From Prochlorococcus sp. AG-409-P19 (GTDB lineage: Bacteria; Cyanobacteriota; Cyanobacteriia; PCC-6307; Cyanobiaceae), in the NCBI GenBank assembly GCA_003215315.1, contig QCKO01000001.1, positions 1 through 64,000 of the forward strand: 64,000 nt of DNA. Direction: 5' to 3'. The stretch's first letter is position 1, and every line of letters begins with the position of its first letter. Shown in pieces: positions 1 to 7,017 of the stretch. A program made the translations under genes and the position numbers. The notes below the pieces were generated by a model, which did no database searches, was not told the DNA's origin, and saw only the letters and a program-made list of their open reading frames with translations.

Positions 1-137
1 GAATTCTTATTTTTCTCTAGTGATAATGCATCATCGATTTCTAAAGTATCTGAATCGTCGATTGTATAAGTCTTTAGATAAGTAAGGTCCTTATATATTG
101 GGAGATTGAAACTATTAACTTCATTTTCTTTTGACAT
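1..137 (-). CDS. Ribonuclease II/R family (RNB domain) exoribonuclease, N-terminal fragment
   Basis: Only the first 45 codons lie in the window; the gene runs off the left edge. It starts at an ATG at base 137. Residues about 24-41 contain TIDDSDTLEIDDALSLE, the aspartate-rich opening motif of the RNB catalytic domain that binds Mg2+ in RNase II/R enzymes. The domain begins almost at once, with no long cold-shock N-terminus, which fits the short RNB protein found beside rpsR in picocyanobacteria. It lies 85 bases downstream of rpsR on the same strand and may be co-transcribed with it. The family call is good; the choice between RNase II and RNase R is not settled by this fragment. Confidence 0.8.
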   Translation of the reverse strand, partial: MSKENEVNSFNLPIYKDLTYLKTYTIDDSDTLEIDDALSLEKNKN

Positions 138-222
138 ATATAATTTCTATATTCAGCTTAAAATTCAATTAAAGAATTATACATTATTGTATATTCTAAT
201 ATTTAACATTTAAATCTTTTAT

Positions 223-444
223 TTATCCCTCAGGATTGACGAATGGTAATAAAGCAATAATCCTTGCTCTTTTTACAGCTGTAGTTAAATCACGTTGTTG
301 TTTGGCTGTTAAACCTGTCAATCTCCTCGGTAAAATCTTCCCTCTGTCAGTAATAAATTTCTTTAATAGCTCCACATCTTTGTAATCTATTGGATCCCCT
401 GGTTTGATAGGAGACAACTTTTGCTTAAATAATGAGTTAGTCAT
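223..444 (-). CDS. rpsR: 30S ribosomal protein S18
   Basis: A protein of 73 residues, the usual size for cyanobacterial S18. It has the S18 core: [22 protein letters not shown] followed by [27 protein letters not shown], the basic helix that binds 16S rRNA next to S6. The C-terminal tail is short. In Prochlorococcus this gene normally follows rpmG (L33) in the same direction. Here the upstream space holds only a decayed rpmG, so rpsR must use a promoter within or upstream of the remnant. The ATG is at base 444. Confidence 0.97.
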   Translation of the reverse strand: MTNSLFKQKLSPIKPGDPIDYKDVELLKKFITDRGKILPRRLTGLTAKQQRDLTTAVKRARIIALLPFVNPEG

Positions 445-786
445 TTTAGATTAGTTGATGAAATTCAAATAAACTATTATTTAATCTCCTTGTAGGGAGT
501 AGATTTGCAACTATAAGTTCAGAACCTTTTATTTACTAAACGTTCATTTCTGTTTCTTCTGTTATTCGCAGATTTGCACCTAGATAGATACAACAGGAGA
601 ACGCTAGTGGATTGGACCTGAAGCCTGTGTTCTCATAGGTGATCACACCTCTATAGGTCCTTGTTCCTTGCTTATGAAGTAACTCCTTATGAAGGAGTAG
701 TAGCTACAAACTATTATCTTACAAGGTGGTTGCCATTTTTCAAAATTGAATCGCTACTTCAAATTCAAAATTATACCTAAGAAATT
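445..786. other. Spacer between rpsR and pheT with rpmG remnant and hairpins
   Basis: This 342-base spacer separates the divergent rpsR and pheT genes. Besides the rpmG remnant it holds small perfect inverted repeats: ACTCCTT-ATG-AAGGAGT at 682-698 and AGGTG-ATCA-CACCT at about 638-651. GGACCT and AGGTCC flank the second one. The hairpins could belong to a pheT leader on the plus strand, or could be by-products of gene decay. No T-run follows them, so they are not convincing terminators. The pheT promoter should lie here, but I cannot pin down -35/-10 boxes. Confidence 0.4.
477..675 (-). pseudogene. rpmG: Decayed rpmG, 50S ribosomal protein L33
   Basis: Read on the minus strand, three frames together give a degraded L33. 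One frame (about 620-663) reads GTR, four extra codons, then VITYENTGFRSNP, matching the L33 start KGTR-VVVTLECTECRTNP with both cysteines changed. A second frame (about 579-596) reads RSPVVS, matching RSPGVS, and then hits TAG. A third frame (477-567) reads NRRNRNERLVNKRF, stop, TYSCKSTPYKEIK, stop, matching [28 protein letters not shown]. There the third cysteine codon is TGA. No ATG is found at the expected start. The position between pheT and rpsR is the normal rpmG locus in Prochlorococcus. The L33 comparison is from memory of the family. Confidence 0.78.
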
Positions 787-3288
787 ATGAAACTTTCCTT
801 TTCATGGTTACAAGAGCTAGTTCAACTTACCAAGCCAATCACTGAACTTACTGAAAGCCTTTCTATGGCTGGCTTTGAGGTCGAAGAGGTCACTGACCTT
901 TCCGTTCAAGCTCAAGGTGTAGTTGTTGGTTATGTCAAAAAAGTAGAACCACATCCGAATTCTACAAAATTAAATATTTGCTCAGTTGATATAGGAGGCT
1001 CAGATTTACTACAGATAGTCTGTGGTGCAAAAAATGTTAAAGCCAATATCCATGTACTCGTAGCCACAGTAGGTTCGGTTCTTTCGAGCATTCCAGTCAC
1101 AATTAAGGAATCAACTATAAGAGGTATAAAGAGTCAAGGAATGATTTGCGCTTTAAGTGAATTAGGAATAGAAAGTAAAAGTGAAGGTATAGAAAACCTA
1201 GAAAATAGAGGCGATAAATTTCCAAATATAGGAGAATCAGTAATAAAATATCTAAATCTAGATGATTCTATAATTGAATTAGCAATTACCGCCAATAGGC
1301 CAGATGGAATGTCAATAGTTGGAATAGCTAGAGAAATATCAACTATAACAGACTCTAAATTAACAATTCCAGAATTAGACTACAACTCAGATTTTGAATT
1401 GTTTGATTTAGATATATCTAATTCTGATTGTTTATCTGAGAATAGACTTTATAGTTTAACATTAATCAATAATATTGATAATACTAAGTATCATTCAAAC
1501 CAAATAATTAAAAATAGAATTGAGAAGATTGGAATCAATAGCATAAACCCTATTGTTGATATTACAAACTATATAATGCTAGAACAAGGGCAACCATTAC
1601 ATGCTTTTGACAACGGATTGCTAAAAGATTTAATTGGTAGAGATGTTCTGATGAGCGATTTTGGGATTAGGCGTGGAATACAAGGTGAGTCCTTTGAAGC
1701 TTTAAATGACAAGATATATAAACTTAACGAGAACATGCATGTAATTACTTGTTCAAATATACCTATTGCCATAGCAGGCGTAATTGGTGGCAAGTCAACA
1801 GCTGTAACATCAAAAACAACATCAATCTGGCTTGAATGTGCCGTTTTTAGCCCCATAAGTGTACGAAATAACAGTAGAGAAATTGGACTACGAACTGAGT
1901 CAAGCTCACGCTTTGAGAAGGGTATACCAAATCAAAATGTTTTTCCAGTTGCAAACAGAGTTACTAAAATGATTAGTGATATTTTAAGAGGAAAGATAAT
2001 ATCAAAATATGCTAATAAAAAAACAAGAGAAAATACTAACAAAATTAAATTAAGAAGTAATAGAATTCATAAGATTTTAGGTCAAATTAAGGAATATAAA
2101 ATAATACCAAATATTAAGCTGAATGAGCAATGTGTAACGACTACTTCGCCATTAAGATATATAAATGATAATGAAATAGTCGGCTTATTAACTTCTCTTG
2201 GTTGTAATTTAGAAAGGAATAATGAAGGATGGGATGTTGTAATTCCTCCTTATAGGTCATTAGATTTAACAAGGGAAATAGATTTAATAGAAGAATTAGC
2301 AAGGCTTATAGGTTATGACAATTTTGATGCAAAGCTGCCAGAACCTCTACAGCCTGGTGTTCTTAATCCTCATGAAAAGGTAATAAGACGTTTAAGACAT
2401 TCATTTGCATGTCAAGGTTTTCAAGAAGTTGTGACGTCTTCACTAGTATCTCCCCCATCTAAAGAGATTTCGAAATCTATACCTATAGCTAATCCATTGT
2501 TAATAGAAGCAAGCCATTTAAGGAGAAGTATCTGGCCTGAACATGTTGAAATTTTAAAAAGAAATATTTCTTCTGGTTCACACGGTTGCTGGATATATGA
2601 AGTCGGAAAAATATACAATTATATCAATGATAAGTACGAGGAGACATTGCTCTTATCAGGAGCTATAACTGGACAAAGAGCACTAGGGAAATGGCAGAAA
2701 AGAGACAAAAATGATGGTTTAGACTATTATCAGGCACGTGGAAAGCTTACACAAGTTCTTCAAAGTATAAGTATCAATGAAATAGATAAGAAATTAGATA
2801 GATCCAATCATCTACATCCAGGAAGATCTACTTCAATATTTATAGAAGGTAAAAATTGTGGATCGTTTGGTCAAATTCATCCTCAAATTGCTGAAGATAA
2901 TGGTTTGAGTATGGAAACGTATATCTATGAAATAGACCTCGAAAAAGTTATTATGGCATCAACAAGAAGAAATGTTTGGGTTAAATCATTTAAGGAATTT
3001 CCTACTGTACCTTCAATGGAAAGAGATATCGCTCTGGTTCATTCCAAGGAATATTCCTCAAAGGATATTCTTAATTTAATTAAGAAGACAGGTAGTCCTC
3101 TACTTGAAGAAGCTGAATTAATTGACAAGTATGCGGGGGATAATATACCTAAAGGAAGCATTAGTCATGCATTTAGGATTAGATACCGAGATAAAAAAAA
3201 GACGCTAAAAGAGGAAGAAATAAATCCAGTACACGAAAAAATTCGCAAAGCATTAGTTTCAAAGTTCAAAGCAGAACTCAGGAGCTAA
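787..3288 (+). CDS. pheT: Phenylalanyl-tRNA synthetase beta subunit
   Basis: The 833-residue beta chain of the alpha2-beta2 enzyme that charges tRNA-Phe in the cytoplasm. Domains in order are the N-terminal MKLSFSWLQELV segment, an EMAP/tRNA-binding OB fold (about 40-150, with HPNSTKLNICSVDIG and GIKSQGMICALSELG), the B3/4 editing domain (about 215-395), the B5 domain (about 470-540), the catalytic-like core, and a C-terminal ferredoxin-fold anticodon-binding domain (about 740-833). The length is normal for cyanobacteria. pheS is not in the window, as expected since the two genes are unlinked in many cyanobacteria. A long gene-poor spacer follows. Confidence 0.97.
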   Translation: MKLSFSWLQELVQLTKPITELTESLSMAGFEVEEVTDLSVQAQGVVVGYVKKVEPHPNSTKLNICSVDIGGSDLLQIVCGAKNVKANIHVLVATVGSVLSSIPVTIKESTIRGIKSQGMICALSELGIESKSEGIENLENRGDKFPNIGESVIKYLNLDDSIIELAITANRPDGMSIVGIAREISTITDSKLTIPELDYNSDFELFDLDISNSDCLSENRLYSLTLINNIDNTKYHSNQIIKNRIEKIGINSINPIVDITNYIMLEQGQPLHAFDNGLLKDLIGRDVLMSDFGIRRGIQGESFEALNDKIYKLNENMHVITCSNIPIAIAGVIGGKSTAVTSKTTSIWLECAVFSPISVRNNSREIGLRTESSSRFEKGIPNQNVFPVANRVTKMISDILRGKIISKYANKKTRENTNKIKLRSNRIHKILGQIKEYKIIPNIKLNEQCVTTTSPLRYINDNEIVGLLTSLGCNLERNNEGWDVVIPPYRSLDLTREIDLIEELARLIGYDNFDAKLPEPLQPGVLNPHEKVIRRLRHSFACQGFQEVVTSSLVSPPSKEISKSIPIANPLLIEASHLRRSIWPEHVEILKRNISSGSHGCWIYEVGKIYNYINDKYEETLLLSGAITGQRALGKWQKRDKNDGLDYYQARGKLTQVLQSISINEIDKKLDRSNHLHPGRSTSIFIEGKNCGSFGQIHPQIAEDNGLSMETYIYEIDLEKVIMASTRRNVWVKSFKEFPTVPSMERDIALVHSKEYSSKDILNLIKKTGSPLLEEAELIDKYAGDNIPKGSISHAFRIRYRDKKKTLKEEEINPVHEKIRKALVSKFKAELRS

Positions 3289-3640
3289 GTATTATCTGTA
3301 CATAATAAGACTAACAATTGGACTAATATCTAGTCTTACATGAGATAGTGTAGATATATTTTCTTGCAGAATTCTTCTAACATGAATATCTAGATTGCTA
3401 TAAAGGAATTATTCAATGAGTGCACTAGCTGAATATCGATGAAGAATAAAGAAATGGTATTACAAGAGTCTTATAATAGTCCTATAATAGGTCCAAGACT
3501 GAATCTCGAATAAGATTAACTAGAGCGAATATGTGCTTTTTTTTTGAATTTTAATTTGTCCCTGATGACCTAAATATCTCATGATTAAATAATCAAGTTA
3601 CCAAAAGGCTTCATTTAAAGTGACGTGATCCCTTGTTAAT

Positions 3641-3671
3641 TTGCGTAACTGCCTAGTAGACAGTTACGCAA
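3641..3671. repeat. Perfect 11-bp inverted repeat (hairpin)
   Basis: TTGCGTAACTG at 3641-3651 is exactly complementary to CAGTTACGCAA at 3661-3671, with a 9-base loop. It is by far the strongest dyad in the spacer. The plus-strand sequence after it has a short CTTTTTAT tract about 10 bases downstream, so a weak intrinsic terminator is possible. The distance makes a structural element of a small RNA, or a protein-binding dyad, equally likely. Confidence 0.55.
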
Positions 3672-3694
3672 GGCCAAGAAAGCTTTTTATCACT

Positions 3695-3820
3695 ATGATT
3701 TTATTGATATTTTCAACGATGGACAAGTTGCGGACCAAAGTTGTTAATCGTGACGATCCCAAAAGACACGGGAAACAAAGAAAACATAATCAATTCACCT
3801 GTATCAGACAAGTCTCATGA
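3695..3820 (+). CDS. Possible small basic protein, 41 codons
   Basis: An open frame from an ATG at 3695, with an in-frame alternative ATG at 3719, ending at TGA 3818-3820. From the second ATG it reads MDKLRTKVVNRDDPKRHGKQ and continues with more basic residues, a strikingly lysine/arginine-rich composition. No clear Shine-Dalgarno sequence precedes either start. It sits just downstream of the 11-bp hairpin. I do not recognise the family, and chance cannot be excluded for so short a frame. Confidence 0.22.
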   Translation: MILLIFSTMDKLRTKVVNRDDPKRHGKQRKHNQFTCIRQVS

Positions 3821-4023
3821 TAAGTCAAATATTTAGACTTATACGATAATGATGATAATAATCTATTCAGCACTTTTGCTGATTGTTTGAGTCTGTTCTA
3901 CTTTTGTTTTCGAGAAAAATTCTTCTGACAAGTCTTGTATGAGACTATGGATGGGTCTAATGCTGAGTCTTAGGCGAGATAGATGATCTGTTCTTTTTTT
4001 GGCCTTTTTGTTATATTTTCCTA

Positions 4024-5040
4024 TTAGTTCTTTTTTTTATATAAGTCTTTTAGTAATTGATAAGCTTCATTCAACCTACGCATTGATTCTGTAGACCCTC
4101 CAGCATCGGGATGATTTTTTAATGCCATATCTTTATAAGCTTCTCGAATATTTAATAAGCTAAGTGATGAGCCAGAATAAGTTGGTAATCCTAATAATTT
4201 TAATGCACCGTGAACGGTCATTGTAGATTCGAGAGTTTGAAAAGAAGTTACGTTCTGACTTCTTTTGAATTTATTTACAAAGCGTCTAATTAGCGTTGGT
4301 ATTCTCTCTGATAAGTGTTCTGATGAAAATGGATCCTCTAATATCCCAGCAATTACAATCACATTTTCAAATGTGATGGGACTTTTTTTCCAAGCAATAC
4401 AATAGGAATTCACAATTTTATTTGCAGCACTCCACGTAAAGGAAATATTCTCAGTCCCATCTATTTGAGGCCAAATATCTCTAGCCAGCCATGCCATAGC
4501 CGCTTCTATTACATTAGCTGTGGGTTTATTTCCATAAAGAGATTGCCAATGATCTGAGGCACAGTTATGGGCAGATTGGAGATCAGCGAGTTTTATATTT
4601 ATAAAAAATGAATCCTGTGGTGATTTCTCCGTTTTGCTTTTTTCAAGGCTATTTCGAAGGATTTTAGTTTTTCTTCCGATAAAACCTGGCAACTCAATAC
4701 CTTGGTTACTTATATCAATTTTTTGTGTCTCTTCAAATGATTCAGGGATTTGTTCCGTTAGTTCCTTAATTTCTATTTGCTTGTTATTAATTATAACTAG
4801 TGCATTTTCATTATATTTAATGTTTTCAATTGATTCTTCGCTTATTTGAGAATCATTTCTGTCATCTGTTTGGAAAAAATTACTCTCGTCCTTTGCAAGC
4901 AAGGCTTCAAGCAGTCGTTCAAGTACAGCGCCTCTTCTTCTCATGCCCCACTCTTTTCTTAAATCGTCAACAACTTCTATAAGCTCTGTAGGCAAATCAA
5001 CAGATATTCTTCTGACTTCTACCTCCACTTTAGATTTCAC
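4024..5040 (-). CDS. Ribbon-helix-helix plus C-terminal J-domain protein
   Basis: A protein of 338 residues with two recognisable ends. Residues about 8-50 (VRRISVDLPTELIEVVDDLR, then RRRGAVLERLLEALL) look like a ribbon-helix-helix DNA-binding fold of the CopG/Arc type. Residues about 290-338 form a partial J domain with the HPD triad at about 310-312 and the final helix MRRLNEAYQLLKDLYK. The middle (about 130-260) resembles no family I know but has conserved-looking tryptophans. J domains stimulate Hsp70 ATPases, and two DnaK-linked genes lie 30 kb away. Similar proteins annotated as DnaJ-like occur in marine picocyanobacteria. Whether it really binds DNA is inference from the N-terminus only. 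Confidence 0.75.
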   Translation of the reverse strand: MKSKVEVEVRRISVDLPTELIEVVDDLRKEWGMRRRGAVLERLLEALLAKDESNFFQTDDRNDSQISEESIENIKYNENALVIINNKQIEIKELTEQIPESFEETQKIDISNQGIELPGFIGRKTKILRNSLEKSKTEKSPQDSFFINIKLADLQSAHNCASDHWQSLYGNKPTANVIEAAMAWLARDIWPQIDGTENISFTWSAANKIVNSYCIAWKKSPITFENVIVIAGILEDPFSSEHLSERIPTLIRRFVNKFKRSQNVTSFQTLESTMTVHGALKLLGLPTYSGSSLSLLNIREAYKDMALKNHPDAGGSTESMRRLNEAYQLLKDLYKKKN

Positions 5041-5192
5041 AATTTCAAATAAACTATCCTTAGTTTAAGCCATTTCTGACTCTATTTATATTCTATTAAT
5101 TATTGATTCTTGAATCTTATACTTATATAACATAATTCATTTATAGTAACTCATCCACGATATTTAGAATTATGTTTTAAAATTAGAAAAAT

Positions 5193-5387
5193 ATGATAAA
5201 TGTCATGTTCTCAAAGGACAATTGCTCTAATTCAACAAGTTGGGCTGAAAGAAAGCTCAAGTATCAAAATAGAAAACTTCGTATATTGAATTTTATAAAA
5301 GAATCGTATGAAAGAAAGTTAGCTGCAGTAACTGCATCAATATCAAAGCTTGAAGAACAAATTAATAGCAATATTATTCAAGATTAA
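5193..5387 (+). CDS. Conserved small coiled-coil protein of picocyanobacteria
   Basis: A protein of 64 residues with a polar N-terminus and then SWAERKLKYQNRKLRILNFI. The C-terminal half (about 35-60) is a predicted amphipathic helix or coiled coil (RKLAAVTASISKLEEQI). I recall similar short proteins in Prochlorococcus and marine Synechococcus with no known function, but cannot name a family. It is convergent with the Ap4A phosphorylase gene, 26 bases away. The start could be the second methionine, five codons in. Confidence 0.6.
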   Translation: MINVMFSKDNCSNSTSWAERKLKYQNRKLRILNFIKESYERKLAAVTASISKLEEQINSNIIQD

Positions 5388-5413
5388 GAATATAATTAAT
5401 CTTTTGAAGATTG

Positions 5414-6262
5414 TTATCTCTTTAATGGAGATACAACTTTACTTAGCAACTTTTCTGGTCCTTCATTCATTAGCAAAGACAAGTTTGATTTTTGCGTTGC
5501 AAGAAAATAACCAGCAAATCCTAGTGCATTTATACTAAACCCTTCTGTCTTTTCTTTTGATCGTCTTATTAAGCTGATCCACTCAGGGGTAATAAGTAAA
5601 TTATAAGGTGAAATTGGTTTTTCATCATTTTGTGGGGAGCCTATATTCATTTGAAAGCACATTTTTATGTAGCTCTCGTATAATTCTTGGGACTTATCTT
5701 CTGAATATTGTCTCTTTAAAATAATTGTTGATTTTTCTATTAATGTATTATGAATATCTTTATTTTTCAATTTACTCTTAAACCAATATTCTCTAGGACA
5801 TATTCTTTGACCAGTTTTACGTCGTAATAATTGAATGTGCCTATGAGGCTGACTTGCTCCAGCCTCTGCACTGCTATTAAAAAACCATAACCCTTTAGTA
5901 TCATCTTCAACTTCAATTAGAGCAGAAAAGTCCTCAGGCTCTAACCAGCCATTCTGAGCTCGCCATGATTTAGTTAGTAATAACATATGTCCTCTCTGCA
6001 CAGGATATTTATTCAAAATTAAAACGTGCGTTTCTGACAAAGACTTTATTTCCAATCTTGTATCCCAAGGGATGAATGGATTTTGCTTTGGTCCCTGGAT
6101 TAAATAACTGTTTGGGAGCTTGCTATTTAGATATCTTAACTCATAGGGATTAGGATTTATATCAGTTTTAATAGAGCTTGTATTTAATGGTATTAATGCG
6201 CCATTAAGTAATGCTTTATTAGAAACCTTTAATGCTTCTGACCAAAGTAATTCAGTCGTCAA
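5414..6262 (-). CDS. ATP adenylyltransferase (Ap4A phosphorylase)
   Basis: A protein of 282 residues of the Apa1/Apa2 branch of the HIT superfamily. These enzymes cleave diadenosine tetraphosphate with phosphate to give ATP and ADP. The active-site motif is visible at about 135-145 as AEAGASQPHRHIQLL, the HxHxQ nucleotidyl-transfer signature. The upstream segments LNKYPVQRGHMLLLTK and NSSAEAGASQPH match the family. A C-terminal domain (SPYNLLITPEWISLIRRSKE) is also typical. The gene stands alone, with a structured spacer upstream of its start. Confidence 0.88.
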   Translation of the reverse strand: MTTELLWSEALKVSNKALLNGALIPLNTSSIKTDINPNPYELRYLNSKLPNSYLIQGPKQNPFIPWDTRLEIKSLSETHVLILNKYPVQRGHMLLLTKSWRAQNGWLEPEDFSALIEVEDDTKGLWFFNSSAEAGASQPHRHIQLLRRKTGQRICPREYWFKSKLKNKDIHNTLIEKSTIILKRQYSEDKSQELYESYIKMCFQMNIGSPQNDEKPISPYNLLITPEWISLIRRSKEKTEGFSINALGFAGYFLATQKSNLSLLMNEGPEKLLSKVVSPLKR

Positions 6263-6754
6263 GACTTAATTTGAAATAAATCGCATAATTATTATAAATT
6301 TTATTTTATAACCAAATAAATAATCTTAATTATCTTAATATCTGTCCTTCAATTTATTAAAAGATATTGATCATCATCCGAACCTGAAACGAGGAGCCCT
6401 TCAGCGAGGAGGTTTGAAGTCTAAATGTGGTTTTGGGCTCGTATGCGACTTTTAAGCCTTGCAAGGCCCATAAAGTCGCACCTTGAGAGTTGTTTGATGC
6501 CTTAGACGTTTATGTAAATAATAAATTTGCAACAAGAGTAATCAAACTAATTTTAGGTGAATTTAAAAGCACTTTTAAAAGCAAATTAAAGAAAATTTCA
6601 TCTTTTAATCAAAATTCAGTCATAGCAATGCTTTTCGTAGATTGTAGCCACTCATAATTATTGTTAAATTGCGAATTAGTGACACATTCTGCTGAAAAAA
6701 GGTTGACGGAAGCGGGGGGGAAGGGCTTAAACCTCAATCAGTAATATCTCCTCA
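6263..6754. other. Spacer with structured-RNA candidate and 5' leader
   Basis: This 492-base spacer lies between two divergent genes. The left part (6263-6375) is very AT-rich. The middle (about 6378-6490) is clearly more GC-rich and foldable and is listed separately. The right part (about 6690-6754) is the leader of the small acidic protein and contains GACGGAAGCGG followed by a run of G. No ORF of note was seen. Confidence 0.5.
6378..6490. ncRNA. Putative structured small RNA, two hairpins
   Basis: In an AT-rich spacer this block is GC-richer and contains nested complementary segments. Hairpin 1 pairs GAGCCC (6394-6399) with GGGCTC (6435-6440) and encloses TTCA/TGAA (6400-6403/6415-6418). 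Hairpin 2 pairs TGCGACTTT (6444-6452) with AAAGTCGCA (6472-6480) and encloses GCCT-TGCA-AGGC (6456-6467). The paired arms are perfect. I could not match it to 6S RNA, tmRNA, RNase P RNA, SRP RNA, Yfr1 or a riboswitch I know. Strand is undetermined. Confidence 0.4.
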
Positions 6755-6985
6755 ATGGATTGGGAGTTCTCTGAAGACTCAGCCTTTATGGCTCTTTGCG
6801 ATGCCTTTCGAGAGAGTGGCGAAACATCGGCAATGGAATTTTTAGCTAACGGTGAAGGTGCTTTTCACTTTCAAGAACTTACTCAAAACGCAGCTGGTGA
6901 AGGGGTAGATCTTAGCGATTCAGATTCTATGGATCAATTCCAGCAAGACGTAATTGAAAGTATGGAGTCATTATGTAACGACTAA
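6755..6985 (+). CDS. Small acidic protein of unknown function
   Basis: A protein of 76 residues, very rich in Asp, Glu and Ser (DWEFSEDSAFMALCDAFRES; DLSDSDSMDQFQQDVIESME) with few basic residues. No membrane segment or signal peptide is seen. It is predicted soluble and mostly helical. I do not recognise a named domain, although such proteins exist in picocyanobacteria. The start is ATG with no good Shine-Dalgarno sequence; the leader has a GACGGAAGCGG motif and a run of seven G. It is convergent with metH, 32 bases away. Confidence 0.65.
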   Translation: MDWEFSEDSAFMALCDAFRESGETSAMEFLANGEGAFHFQELTQNAAGEGVDLSDSDSMDQFQQDVIESMESLCND

Positions 6986-7017
6986 AATAATTAAATAAAT
7001 ATTCAATCTCCTATTTT

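Larger units (their letters stand above)
3289..4023. other. 735-base gene-poor spacer
   Basis: No ORF of 60 codons or more occurs between pheT and the J-domain gene, which is unusual in so compact a genome. The spacer holds an 11-bp perfect hairpin (3641-3671), one weak 41-codon ORF (3695-3820), T-runs at 3537-3545 and near 3990-4015, and repeated AGTCTTA/AGTCTCA-like words, including GACAAGTCT at about 3807 and 3927. I could not recognise a decayed gene. An unannotated small RNA or a deleted gene is possible. Confidence 0.5.

Noticed and set aside
1569-1856. Minus-strand ORF of 95 codons inside pheT
   Set aside because: Lies fully within a strongly recognised gene on the other strand and has no family resemblance.
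3985-4015. Intrinsic terminator for the J-domain gene or pheT
   Set aside because: T-runs are present but no adjacent GC-rich stem pairs well.
6378-6490. tRNA, 6S RNA, tmRNA or SRP RNA
   Set aside because: No T-arm, no anticodon arm, and none of the signature bases of those RNAs were found by eye.
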